Source of the DNA: Sphingomonas sp. IC081
Lineage (GTDB): Bacteria; Pseudomonadota; Alphaproteobacteria; Sphingomonadales; Sphingomonadaceae
Direction: 5' to 3'
Length of the DNA: 64,000 nt
Assembly (NCBI RefSeq): GCF_006874585.1
Contig: NZ_CP029761.1
Location: 817,001 to 881,000 of the forward strand
This document shows positions 22,752 to 32,692 of this stretch, one piece after another; position 1 is the stretch's first letter; the number at the start of each line of letters is the position of its first letter. The translations under genes and the position numbers were made by a program. The notes below the pieces were generated by a model that made no database searches, was not told the DNA's origin, and worked only from the letters and a program-made list of their open reading frames with translations.

Positions 22752-23135
22752 GTGGCCGAAGAGCCCGACACGCCGGAACGGATCTCGGAAGCGGAACATG
22801 CGGTGATGGAGGCGCTGTGGCAGCGCAGTCCGCTCACCGCCACCGAAGTCTGCGAGCAGGTCTGCGCACCGCGCGGCTGGAGCCTGGCGACGGTGAAGAC
22901 GCTGCTCTCGCGGCTGGTCGCCAAGCAGGCGGTCGCCACCGAGCCCGATGGCAAGCGTTTCCTCTATTCGCCGCGCATCGCCCGCGAGGCCTATGTCGGC
23001 ACCGAAAGCCGCCGCCTGGTCGACCGCCTGTTCGGCGGCCGCGCCGCGCCGCTTTTTGCTCATCTTGCCGAGGCCGACGCGCTGAGCGAAGATGACATCG
23101 CGGAAATCGAAGCCCTGCTCAAAGCGCTCAAGTGA
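22752..23135 (+). CDS. BlaI/MecI/CopY family transcriptional repressor
   Basis: Winged-helix repressor of 127 residues. The N-terminal domain reads ISEAEHAVMEALWQRSPLTA, then TEVCEQVC and WSLATVKTLLSRLVAKQAV, the recognition helix of the family, followed by the wing G-K-R-F-L-Y-S-P. The C-terminal helices form the dimer. In the family it is released by proteolysis started by a M56 membrane protease encoded next door, as here. I choose the GTG at 22752 because GGAGG sits at 22742-22746; an ATG at 22740 would abut the dyad and have no ribosome site. The last codons overlap a possible GTG of the next gene. Confidence 0.88.
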   Translation: MAEEPDTPERISEAEHAVMEALWQRSPLTATEVCEQVCAPRGWSLATVKTLLSRLVAKQAVATEPDGKRFLYSPRIAREAYVGTESRRLVDRLFGGRAAPLFAHLAEADALSEDDIAEIEALLKALK

Positions 23136-23149
23136 GGGGAGCTGACGTC

Positions 23150-24907
23150 ATGATCGAGTGGCTGACCGATACGCTTGCAATGACCGCGCTGCTGATGGCG
23201 CTGATCCTGCTGGCCCGCCGTCCGGTGACGCGCTGGTTCGGGCCGGCCGCGGCCTATGCGCTCTGGGCGCTGCCGATGATCCGGCTGGTCCTGCCGCCGC
23301 TGGCCCTGCCACGCGGCCTGCTGCCGGAACTCTCCGTCGATATAGAGCCGATCACCGCGGCGGCGGGGCCGGCGCTGCCGCCGGTTGCCACCGCGGTCTC
23401 GCAGGTTTCGCCGCAGGCACTGCCGCTGGCTCAGCCGCTGGCTTCATCGCAGGCGGTGCCGACGATGGCGCCGGGCCTGGCCCCGGACCTGGCGCCGGAC
23501 CCAGCCACTTTCGATGCGGGTCTGCTCAGCCATGTGCCCTGGGGCACGGTGCTGCTGGCGGTCTGGCTCGGCGGGGCGGTCTGTTTCCTGGCTTCGCGGA
23601 TCTGGAACTACCAGGCGATGCGCCGGGACATCCTTGCCGAGGCGCGGGTTGTCGCGCGTTCCGGGGACATCCGCATCGTCGAGAGCCCGGCGGCGAGCGC
23701 GCCGCTGGCCTTCGGGGTGTTCGACAAGGTGGTGGCGCTGCCGCGCGGGTTCCTGGCTTCGGCGGATTCGGAAGCCTCGGACTTCGCGATCGCCCACGAA
23801 CTCCAGCACCACGCGGGCAACGACCTGCTGGCGATCATGGCCCTGCAGCCGCTGTTTGCGCTGCACTGGTTCAATCCGCTCGGCTGGGCGGCCTGGCGGG
23901 CACTGCGGGCCGATCAGGAGGCCGCCTGCGACGCGCGGGTCATGGCCGGCTGCGGGCGCGAGATGCGCGCGCGCTATGGCCGGCTCATCGCCAGCTTCGC
24001 GGCAGGTAGCCGCCTCACGCTGGCAGCACCGATCGCGGGCGCTCTGGCAGGCGAGAAGCCGATCATCCTGCGCCTCAAGGCGCTGGCGCAGGCGGACGTC
24101 TCGCCGGCCCGGACCGTCGCGGCACGCGGTCTGTTTGCACTCGCCATCGTTTCGGTGCCGTTCACGGCGACGGTAACTTATGCGGCCATGGACAGGCCCG
24201 AGGTGCCCGACGCGCCCGCTACCCCCGCGCCTGCTATCCCAGCGCCTGCTGCCACGGCGGCGCCCGCGATCCGCGCGGTCGATCCGGACGCACCCGACCT
24301 CGCGCCCGAATTTGCGGCGCCGCCGGTTGCACCGCCGGTTCCGGCAGCACATACGGCCCATGCCGGGCCGGTCCACTACGCGCCAGCGGTTCCCTCGTCC
24401 GTGCCGCCGATGCCGCCAGTCCCGCCCGCCCCGCCGACCCCGCCGGAAGCGCTTGACTGGGCGGACTATGGTCGCAGCATCGCCCGTCACGTCGATGTCG
24501 CGGTCGCGCAGGCCATGCGCAGCGTGCCCGAAGTGCGCGAGACGGTCTCGTCGGACGGCAAGGTCCAGACCATTCGCATCGTCCGCAAGGACCAGGGCGG
24601 GCGTTCGCGCATCGAGCAGGAAATGACGCTCGACAGCCGGTGCCCGGCCGACAGCCGCCGCAGCGCGGCGCGTTCGAGCCGGGGCGGCAGGTCCGAGGTC
24701 ACGGTGATCTGCACCGGCGCCCCGGAGCAGGCGATGAAGGAGGCCGCCAAGGCGGTCGCCTCGGCCCGCGACGCGGTTGCGGCAAACCGGCATCTTTCTG
24801 CCGAGATCCGCCGCGAGATCATGTCGCAGCTCGATGACGAAATGGCCCGTGCCCGTGCCGATCTTGCCCGCGAGCGGGCCGAGGCGGCCGCATCGCAGGA
24901 CGACTGA
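23150..24907 (+). CDS. M56 family (BlaR1-type) membrane metallopeptidase
   Basis: Predicted sensor-transducer partner of the upstream BlaI-type repressor, 585 residues. The N-terminal part has several transmembrane helices (for example residues 10-28) and the zinc motif H216-E-x-x-H220 in AHELQHHAGND, followed by A-D-Q-E-A-A-C-D with the third ligand Glu. After the last membrane helix (near AVTYAAMD) comes a long Pro/Ala-rich stretch and then a charged helical tail. There is no penicillin-binding sensor domain like that of BlaR1, so the signal it detects is open. ATG at 23150, 14 nt after the repressor stop, with GGGGAG before it. Confidence 0.85.
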   Translation: MIEWLTDTLAMTALLMALILLARRPVTRWFGPAAAYALWALPMIRLVLPPLALPRGLLPELSVDIEPITAAAGPALPPVATAVSQVSPQALPLAQPLASSQAVPTMAPGLAPDLAPDPATFDAGLLSHVPWGTVLLAVWLGGAVCFLASRIWNYQAMRRDILAEARVVARSGDIRIVESPAASAPLAFGVFDKVVALPRGFLASADSEASDFAIAHELQHHAGNDLLAIMALQPLFALHWFNPLGWAAWRALRADQEAACDARVMAGCGREMRARYGRLIASFAAGSRLTLAAPIAGALAGEKPIILRLKALAQADVSPARTVAARGLFALAIVSVPFTATVTYAAMDRPEVPDAPATPAPAIPAPAATAAPAIRAVDPDAPDLAPEFAAPPVAPPVPAAHTAHAGPVHYAPAVPSSVPPMPPVPPAPPTPPEALDWADYGRSIARHVDVAVAQAMRSVPEVRETVSSDGKVQTIRIVRKDQGGRSRIEQEMTLDSRCPADSRRSAARSSRGGRSEVTVICTGAPEQAMKEAAKAVASARDAVAANRHLSAEIRREIMSQLDDEMARARADLARERAEAAASQDD

Positions 24908-24942
24908 TCGCGTCGCCGGATGGCACGACAACAGGAAGAAAG

Positions 24943-24974
24943 GGGGAGGAAGGCGCGGCTTTTCCTCCCCTTTT
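24943..24974. terminator. Bidirectional terminator between convergent genes
   Basis: 9-bp stem GGGGAGGAA (24943-24951) with TTCCTCCCC (24962-24970), AAAG before and TTTT after. It lies between the M56 gene and the convergent gene at 24975 and touches the latter's stop. Confidence 0.75.
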
Positions 24975-25658
24975 CTATCGGCTGGCGCCGTCCTTCCGGT
25001 CGTCGTTGTCCTTCTTGTCCTTCGCGGCCTGGATCTCGTTCAGACGGGCCTGGACGATCGCGGGCGTTGCCGGGGAAGCGGGGTACTTGCAGCCCTTGGC
25101 ATGGCCCATGCCCTTGAGGAAGGAGCGCCGAGCATAGCCGGCGCGCACCGCCGCCAGCACCGCGCGGTCATGCGCGCTGGCCCCGGAAATTTCGCGGATC
25201 AGGCCGCGAAAGGGAATGAACGAGCTGACCGCCCACTTGGCGATGCGGCCTGCATTGACCCCGTCCCGGTCTTCGGGCGGCAGGTCGACGTCGTCGCCGA
25301 GCACCTCATCGAGCTCTTCCACGGCTGCCGCATACTGGCTGCAGCTCCTGATGCCCTTGAGCGTGTAGGGCGCATCGATCGCGGCGACCAGCACCGGCGG
25401 GATGTCCTTCTTGTCGAGGTTGAGATCGGTCACCGGGGTCTTGGCGACGTCCACCGCGTCGGGGGTGGTGTCGGTGACCGGGCGCTGCCGCGCCGCAGCG
25501 GGGGCGGCGGCCAGCAGGGCGGCGCATGCCGTGGCAGCCAGGGCGGCGCGGGCAAGCGGCGCGCGGGTAAGGGGGGCGCGGGTAAGGGGGACGGGGGGGA
25601 GGGCCGCGGGGGTGCGGGCCGCGGGGGTGCGGGAAGGCGTGGTCCAGGCGTGACGCAT
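24975..25658 (-). CDS. Exported hypothetical protein with repeat-rich signal region
   Basis: Protein of 227 residues without a family I know. The N-terminal 60 residues are low in complexity: P-L-T-R-A-P-L-T-R-A-P-L-A-R-A is encoded by imperfect tandem repeats, followed by a hydrophobic run A-A-L-A-A-T-A-C-A-A-L-L-A-A-A-P that ends like a signal peptide. The mature part has Y-T-L-K-G-I-R-S-C-S-Q-Y and C-K-Y-P, two Cys that might pair, and a conserved-looking A-K-W-A-V-S-S-F-I-P-F-R-G-L-I-R-E-I-S-G-A segment, which resembles a membrane-associated helix. The tail is Asp/Lys-rich. ATG at 25658 with AGGAGAA upstream. Confidence 0.6.
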   Translation of the reverse strand: MRHAWTTPSRTPAARTPAALPPVPLTRAPLTRAPLARAALAATACAALLAAAPAAARQRPVTDTTPDAVDVAKTPVTDLNLDKKDIPPVLVAAIDAPYTLKGIRSCSQYAAAVEELDEVLGDDVDLPPEDRDGVNAGRIAKWAVSSFIPFRGLIREISGASAHDRAVLAAVRAGYARRSFLKGMGHAKGCKYPASPATPAIVQARLNEIQAAKDKKDNDDRKDGASR

Positions 25659-25761
25659 GGTCTTCTCCTGTCGGCGGGAAGGGCGCGGCAGCCCATCGGC
25701 CCCGCGCGCAGACGCGCGGCAGCTGGCCCCGGAACGGTCGCACCCGCCCGAAATTATTGGA

Positions 25762-26634
25762 TCATTCCATGGTCTTGAACGTATCGCAAGCGTCCTCGTT
25801 CCCACTTTCGAGACCTTGTTTCAGCCAATGCATGCGCTGCTCGCTCGACCCGTGGGTGAAGCTTTCCGGGCTTACGCGCTGCCCGGCATTCTTCATCAAG
25901 GTATCGTCACCGATGGCGCTGGCGGCGGTCATGCCTTCCTCCATGTCGCCGGGCTCGATCCGGGCCTTGTTCTTGCCTGCCCAGACCCCGGCATAGCAGT
26001 CCGCCTGAAGTTCCATGCGGACCTGCAGGGCGTTGGCCTGGGACGGGCTCTGCTGCTGGGCGCGGCGAACCTTGCCGTCGAGCCCGAGCAAGTGCTGGAT
26101 ATGATGCCCGTATTCATGGGCGACCACATAGTAGCGCGCGAAATCGCCCTTGGCGCCGAGCTTGTGGTCCATCTCGTCGTAGAAGCTGGTGTCGATGTAG
26201 ATGCCCTGGTCGGCGGGGCAGTAGAACGGCCCCATGGCCGCCTGCGCAGCGCCGCAGCCGGAGCGGTCGCTGCCGTTGTAGAAGTGCAGTTCGGGCTGCT
26301 GGAAGGGCACGTTGGCCTGCCGGAACAACGGCTCCCAGGTCTGGTTCAGCGAACTGAGCGCATTGCACGCCTCGGTGGCATAGGCGTTCTGGCCGCAGAT
26401 CTGCTGCGGGTTCTGCATCGGGGCGGTCTGGTCCGGGGCGCTCTGCTCGGGCACCTGCTGCTGGACGTTCTCGATGGTGCCGAGCATCTGCTGCGGGTCG
26501 ATGCCGAACACGAACATGCCGATCAGCAGGATGACCAGCGTGCCGCAGCCCAGCTTGCCGCCGCCGCCGCCGGGAAAGCGGCTGCCGCCCTGCGAGACGC
26601 GGATATCGTCGGGGTTGAAATCGTCTAGCCGCAT
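25762..26634 (-). CDS. Neutral zinc metallopeptidase (YpfJ family)
   Basis: Membrane-anchored protein of 290 residues. After a polar N-terminus with M-R-L-D-D-F-N-P-D-D-I-R-V, typical of the family, comes a Gly-rich linker and one transmembrane helix (G-T-L-V-I-L-L-I-G-M-F-V-F-G, about residues 31-44). The catalytic domain carries H173-E-Y-G-H177-H and a downstream E-L-Q-A-D-C-Y-A-G-V-W third-ligand motif. Cysteine pairs fit an extracytoplasmic location. The substrate is not known. Single gene, transcribed leftward; its end faces the exported protein gene. Confidence 0.9.
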   Translation of the reverse strand: MRLDDFNPDDIRVSQGGSRFPGGGGGKLGCGTLVILLIGMFVFGIDPQQMLGTIENVQQQVPEQSAPDQTAPMQNPQQICGQNAYATEACNALSSLNQTWEPLFRQANVPFQQPELHFYNGSDRSGCGAAQAAMGPFYCPADQGIYIDTSFYDEMDHKLGAKGDFARYYVVAHEYGHHIQHLLGLDGKVRRAQQQSPSQANALQVRMELQADCYAGVWAGKNKARIEPGDMEEGMTAASAIGDDTLMKNAGQRVSPESFTHGSSEQRMHWLKQGLESGNEDACDTFKTME

Positions 26635-26908
26635 CCGTGTCCCTTTCGTGCAAACCGGGTATCAGAGCCGGAACCGCCGCCCGGGAGCGAGGCGGTCCCG
26701 AAACGAAATCCGTCTTTTCACGAATTTACGATCACGCTCTTAGTTCCAGCCTATGCGTCCGTTATGCTGCTGTTCAATCGAAAAGACTTAAGGCAGCGCC
26801 GGTTTGTGGTTCTTGCAGCACGGATTCGCGAAAAAGCGCCGTTGCCGCGGGTCTCGCAGCGAGATTTGCTAACCGCGCGGGGATTTCCGCCTTATAGGCT
26901 GCGGCACG

Positions 26909-28516
26909 ATGAACAGGGGTTTGAAGGCGAACAGGGCCCGCGCGGCCGCGATCGGTGTCGCCGGAGCATTGGCTCTGGGGACCGTCCTGATGTGGTCGGG
27001 CAATGCCCAGTCGGCTTCCTCACGCGCGGATCAGGACATCATCGCCCGCCTGCGCGCGCAGATCGCCATCCTTGCCAGCGACGATTTCGACGGGCGCGAG
27101 CCGGGCACCGAGGGCGAGGCGAAGACGCTGCGCTATCTCGGCAAGCAGTGGTTCGACATGGGGCTGACCTCGGGCACCAACGATCCGGGCCACGAGTGGT
27201 TTGCGCCGGTCACCCTGGTGGCGCGCGATCCGGCCGCCTCGTCCGCGCAGTTCCAGCGCAAGGGCTGGCGCACCGTGCTGTCGCCGAGCGGGGTGCTGGT
27301 GCTGACTTCGGGCAAGCGCAGCCTGGTGCGCAACGTGCCGCTGCTGTTTGTCGGCAAGGGGCGCGGGCGCGACTATTCGCGCACCGAACTGGCGGGCCGC
27401 ATCGCCGTTGTCCTTGACGGCGACACGCCCGACAGCCAGCGCCAGAACCAGTTGCTGGCGATGGGCGCCTCGGCGGTGCTCACCGTGCTCGACGGCGCGC
27501 GCAGCCTCGACGACGTGGCGGCGCGGCGCAAGCGCTCGGGTTATGCGCTGTCCGACGATGCCGTGGGCGGCGATCTCGAGGCCTTCATCACCCGCGATGC
27601 CATGGCGATGCTGCTCAAGGGCACCTCGCAGAGCCTGCCGGCGCTGGAGACGCAGGCCGCCAGCGCCGACTTCGCGCCGGTCCCGCTCGACCTCACCGCC
27701 TCGCTGGAAGCCACCACGCGCGAGACGACGATCCGCACCCACAATCTCATCGGCAAGCTGCCGGGGCGCCATCCCGAGGCGGGCGCGGTGCTGTTCCTGG
27801 CCCATTGGGACCATTTCGGCGATTGTGCCGCGCCGCCGGCCACCGACGTGATCTGCAACGGGGCGATCGACAATGCCAGCGGGGTCGCGACGCTGACCGA
27901 AGTGGCGCGCCGTCTCACGCGTGGGGGCCAGCTCGACCGCGACGTCTATTTCCTTGCCACCACCGGCGAGGAACTGGGCCTGCTCGGCGCCCATGCCTTT
28001 GCCGAGAACCCGCCGCTGCCGCTGCGCCAGATCGTTGCCGCCTTCAACATCGATTCCAACGCCATCGCCCCGCGCGGCACCCCGTTTGCCATCGTCGGGC
28101 GCGGCATGACCGGGCTCGATGCCACCATCACCCAGGTCGCCAGGGCCGAGAAGCTCAAGATTTCCGCCACCGAGGAAGGCAACGACTATGTCCGCCGCCA
28201 GGACGGCTGGGCCTTGATGCAGCACGATATTCCCGCTGTGCTGGTGTCCACGGCCTATGGTGACATGCCCCGCATGCGCGCCTTTTTCGAGGGCGACTAT
28301 CACCGGCCGAGCGACGACCTGCAGCACATGTCCCATCCCATCGAGCTGGGCGGCGCGGCGGATGACGTGAAGCTGCTCTCGGCGCTGGGGCGCTGGTACG
28401 GCGATCTCAGGCGGGTTCCCGCCGATGGCGGCGCGAACGGGGGCGCCGCGCCGCAGAAGGCGGCGCCGCCGCTGCCCGCGACACCGCCGCCGGCCGTCTC
28501 GCCGGCGATAAAATGA
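26909..28516 (+). CDS. Exported M28 family metallopeptidase
   Basis: Zinc aminopeptidase-type enzyme of 535 residues with a signal peptide (IGVAGALALGTVLMWSGNAQ). A protease-associated (PA) domain lies around residues 130-260. The M28 core follows: L-A-H-W-D-H-F-G with the first His, N-G-A-I-D-N-A-S-G-V-A with the bridging Asp, T-T-G-E-E-L-G-L-L-G with the catalytic Glu pair, N-I-D-S-N and a final Y-H-R-P-S-D-D His. Such enzymes release amino acids from peptides in the periplasm. The C-terminus is Pro/Ala-rich. The gene is followed closely by guaB on the same strand, but they are not obviously linked in function. Confidence 0.9.
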   Translation: MNRGLKANRARAAAIGVAGALALGTVLMWSGNAQSASSRADQDIIARLRAQIAILASDDFDGREPGTEGEAKTLRYLGKQWFDMGLTSGTNDPGHEWFAPVTLVARDPAASSAQFQRKGWRTVLSPSGVLVLTSGKRSLVRNVPLLFVGKGRGRDYSRTELAGRIAVVLDGDTPDSQRQNQLLAMGASAVLTVLDGARSLDDVAARRKRSGYALSDDAVGGDLEAFITRDAMAMLLKGTSQSLPALETQAASADFAPVPLDLTASLEATTRETTIRTHNLIGKLPGRHPEAGAVLFLAHWDHFGDCAAPPATDVICNGAIDNASGVATLTEVARRLTRGGQLDRDVYFLATTGEELGLLGAHAFAENPPLPLRQIVAAFNIDSNAIAPRGTPFAIVGRGMTGLDATITQVARAEKLKISATEEGNDYVRRQDGWALMQHDIPAVLVSTAYGDMPRMRAFFEGDYHRPSDDLQHMSHPIELGGAADDVKLLSALGRWYGDLRRVPADGGANGGAAPQKAAPPLPATPPPAVSPAIK

Positions 28517-28542
28517 GGCCTAGCACTATCGGCCCCACTTGA

Positions 28543-30048
<1,506 letters not shown>

Positions 30049-30073
30049 TTTCAGCGAGCCGGGGGGTGGGAGC

Positions 30074-31246
30074 ATGACGCCGGGTGCGCGCGTTCAGGCA
30101 GCGATCGAGGTTCTGGATCTCGTGATCGCGGCGGCGCGCGCCAATGGTGCGCCTGCCGACCGGCTGATCGGGGACTGGTTCCGCACCCGCCGCTTTGCCG
30201 GCAGCAAGGACCGGCGCGCGATCCGTGAACTGACCTACCGTGCGATCCGGGCTTGCGGCGAAGTGCCCGAGACCGGCCGTGCGGCCATGCTGCGCGTTGC
30301 CGCCGAGGACCCGCAGATTGCGGCCCAGTTCGGCGGCACCGGCCATTCGCCCGCCACCATCGTTGCCGGTGAGCCGGTTGCCCCGGCCGGCCTTGCGCCG
30401 CGCTGGCTGGTCGAGCGATTCGCCAGGAGCGAGGTGGCCGAAGCGGATGCCATGGCGCTGCTCGACCGTGCGCCGCTCGATATTCGCGTCAATACGCTGC
30501 GCGGCGGGCGCGTGGAGCTGCCCGAGGGCGGAGAGCGGTCGCTGGCCGCGCAAGGTTGGCGCTATCCGCCCGAAACCAGCATCGAGCAGACCGACGCCTA
30601 TGTCCACGGCGCCATCGAGGTGCAGGACACCGGCTCGCAGCTGACCTGCGAAGTGGTCGGCGCGCGTCCGGGCGAGACGGTGATCGATCTGTGCGCCGGG
30701 GCCGGGGGCAAGACCCTCGCGCTGGCCGCGGCGATGGAGAACGGTGGCACCCTGGTCGCCTGCGATGTCGACCGTGCGCGCCTGTCGCGCCTTGCCCCGC
30801 GTGCCGAGCGGGCCGGAGCGACCAATGTCGAGACCGTGCTGCTCGATCCCAACAAGGAAGCGCAGGCGCTCCAGCGTTTTGCCGGGCTGGCCGATGCCGT
30901 GCTGGTCGATGCGCCGTGCTCGGGCACCGGCACCTGGCGTCGTAATCCGGAAGCGCGCTGGCGGCTGACCGAGGCGCAACTGGCGCGCTATTCGGCGATC
31001 CAGTCGCGGCTGCTCGATGTGGCGGCCGGACTGGTGCGGCCCGGCGGGCGGCTGGTGTTTGTCACCTGTTCGTTGCTCGACGAGGAAGGGGCGGACCGGG
31101 CGGCGGCGTTCCTGCGCGGTCATCCCGGCTGGCAGGCGGACCTGCCGGAACTGCCGGCCGGCACCGCGCGCGGGGCGGGGCTGCGCCTTTCGCCGTGGCA
31201 TGACGGCACCGACGGCTTTTTCGTCGCGCGCTTCCATCGGCTGTGA
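30074..31246 (+). CDS. rsmB: RsmB-type rRNA (cytosine-5) methyltransferase
   Basis: SAM-dependent RNA m5C methyltransferase of 390 residues, most like RsmB (16S rRNA C967). The N-terminal NusB-like helical domain holds F-A-G-S-K-D-R-R-A-I-R-E-L-T-Y-R. The catalytic domain has the SAM motif D-L-C-A-G-A-G-G-K-T, then D-A-P-C-S-G-T-G-T-W-R-R-N-P with one catalytic cysteine and F-V-T-C-S-L-L-D-E-E with the other. It starts 25 nt after guaB and could share its transcript. The exact target base is inferred from the family. Confidence 0.9.
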   Translation: MTPGARVQAAIEVLDLVIAAARANGAPADRLIGDWFRTRRFAGSKDRRAIRELTYRAIRACGEVPETGRAAMLRVAAEDPQIAAQFGGTGHSPATIVAGEPVAPAGLAPRWLVERFARSEVAEADAMALLDRAPLDIRVNTLRGGRVELPEGGERSLAAQGWRYPPETSIEQTDAYVHGAIEVQDTGSQLTCEVVGARPGETVIDLCAGAGGKTLALAAAMENGGTLVACDVDRARLSRLAPRAERAGATNVETVLLDPNKEAQALQRFAGLADAVLVDAPCSGTGTWRRNPEARWRLTEAQLARYSAIQSRLLDVAAGLVRPGGRLVFVTCSLLDEEGADRAAAFLRGHPGWQADLPELPAGTARGAGLRLSPWHDGTDGFFVARFHRL

Positions 31247-31295
31247 TAGCGTCGGCGTCATGATGAGGACCAAGCCCTCGGCCAAGGACCTGTTG

Positions 31296-31802
31296 ATGCG
31301 TTATACGCCTGTTGCGATTGCCCTTTCTCTAGTTGCTGCCGTTTCTTCCAGCGCGATCTTCTCGCAGCCTGCCGCAGCCCTCGATCCGCGTGCGGCCACC
31401 CTGCTCGGTGAAGGGCGGGCCGCGGTTGCCGCCGGTAACATCAACGGCGCCATCGATGCCTATGAAGCGGCGCTGACGGTGGCGCCGGGTAATGTCTCGG
31501 TGCTGCTGGCGCTGGCCGATGCCACGCGCCGTCAGGGGCTTCAGGGCAAGGCCTTGCATTATTACCGTGTGGCGCTGGTATCCGATCCGCGCAACCTGGA
31601 GGCGATCGCGGGTGAAGGCATCGCGCTGGCCGAAAAGGGTGCGACCGACAAGGCCGGACGCAATCTCGCCCGTTTGCAGACCTTGTGCGGCAAGGATTGC
31701 GCTCAGGCGCAGCAACTGGCGGCCGAGATCTCGAAGGCCGGGGCGCCGCGTGTCGTCAGCGCCGATGCGCTTGCGCCCAAGCCGGTGGTTTCGGAAAACT
31801 GA
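31296..31802 (+). CDS. Exported TPR-like protein
   Basis: Protein of 168 residues with a signal peptide (RYTPVAIALSLVAAVSS..., cut near AAA-LDP) followed by tetratricopeptide-type helices: L-L-G-E-G-R-A-A-V-A-A-G-N-I-N-G-A-I-D-A-Y-E-A-A-L, then G-L-Q-G-K-A-L-H-Y-Y-R-V-A-L-V-S-D-P and A-G-R-N-L-A-R-L. TPR proteins are scaffolds for protein contacts, here in the periplasm. The ATG at 31296 is preceded by AAGGA; an upstream ATG pair at 31260 would add 12 residues but has no ribosome site. It begins about 50 nt after rsmB. Confidence 0.75.
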   Translation: MRYTPVAIALSLVAAVSSSAIFSQPAAALDPRAATLLGEGRAAVAAGNINGAIDAYEAALTVAPGNVSVLLALADATRRQGLQGKALHYYRVALVSDPRNLEAIAGEGIALAEKGATDKAGRNLARLQTLCGKDCAQAQQLAAEISKAGAPRVVSADALAPKPVVSEN

Positions 31803-31930
31803 TCCTTCGCAAGCTCAGGCCCTTCGACAGGCTGAGGATGAGCGCAAGGCGGTTTCAGGCACGCATAAAAACAGGCTCAGGACGAGTGGAACTGCATAAA
31901 GTCCGCTCATCCTGAGCCCTGTCGAAGGAT
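31801..31930. repeat. Palindromic intergenic repeat element (about 130 bp)
   Basis: Left arm CCTTCGACAGGCTGAGGATG plus AGCG (31821-31844); right arm its near reverse complement (31904-31928, CGCTCATCCTGAGCCCTGTC plus GAAGG). An inner partial copy, ACAGGCTCAGGACGAG, lies at 31871-31886. The outer ends read GATCCTTCG and CGAAGGATC. I recall similar CGACAGGCTCAGGATGAGCG elements between genes in many sphingomonad genomes. It sits between the convergent TPR and rppH genes and may serve as their transcript end. Confidence 0.75.
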
Positions 31931-31953
31931 CTCGGTCCAGCCTGAGGCGCGCC

Positions 31954-32436
31954 TCAGATCAGCGCGCGGAATTCTTCCAGGACGGCGCGGTAGACGCGCT
32001 TCTTGAAGGGGATGATGAGGTCGGGCAGCTGTTCGGCGTCGACCCACTTCCAGTCGTTGAATTCGGCCGGCTTGTGGGCTTCCAGATCGACGTCGTTGTC
32101 ATTGCCGTCGTAGCGCAGCAGGAACCAGGTCTGGCGCTGGCCGCGATACTTGCCCTTCCACAGCTTGCCGATCAGGTCTTCGGGCAGGTCGTAGAGCAGT
32201 TCCTCGCGCGTGCGCGACAGCACGGTGACGTTGTGTTCGCGGACGCCGGTCTCTTCCCAAAGCTCGCGCAGGGCTGCGTCCTTGAGGTCTTCGCCGTCGT
32301 CGACGCCGCCCTGGGGCATCTGCCACCAGTCGCCTTCCTTGGTGTCGATTCGCTTGCCGACGAAGACCTTGCCGTCAGGATTGACCAGCATGACTCCGAC
32401 ACAGGGGCGGTAGGGCAGGGACGCGAAATCGTTCAT
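31954..32436 (-). CDS. rppH: RNA pyrophosphohydrolase
   Basis: Nudix hydrolase of 160 residues that removes pyrophosphate from the 5' end of mRNA and so starts decay; cytoplasmic. The Nudix box (Gx5Ex7REUxEExGU) lies at residues 43-65: G-G-V-D-D-G-E...R-E-L-W-E-E-T-G. W-W-Q-M-P-Q-G-G just before it and W-F-L-L-R-Y, E-F-N-D-W-K-W after it are typical of the RppH/diadenosine hydrolase group. The ATG at 32436 gives the family N-terminus (L-P-Y-R-P-C-V-G-V); the open frame upstream is not conserved. Divergent from korA. Confidence 0.92.
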   Translation of the reverse strand: MNDFASLPYRPCVGVMLVNPDGKVFVGKRIDTKEGDWWQMPQGGVDDGEDLKDAALRELWEETGVREHNVTVLSRTREELLYDLPEDLIGKLWKGKYRGQRQTWFLLRYDGNDNDVDLEAHKPAEFNDWKWVDAEQLPDLIIPFKKRVYRAVLEEFRALI

Positions 32437-32692
32437 CGTCGAGAGAAATTCCAGATTGTGGAGAAGGGGCGCGTCGGAAAGGTCTGATCGGGGATCGCCG
32501 TGTCGAAGCGCATGCCCGGCACAATGGCGCAAGGGCGCCGCCATTGCCAGCGCGATTTATGCTTACCTAAACGGAAACGGGCGCTTCCTTGCGGATTGCC
32601 GATGTTTTTCCGTTTTGTGTCTGCGGCAAGCGGGCATAGTCTGCGCTCAGGGAGAGACGGCGGCAGACCGGCCCTCCCGGCGGAGGACGGTG

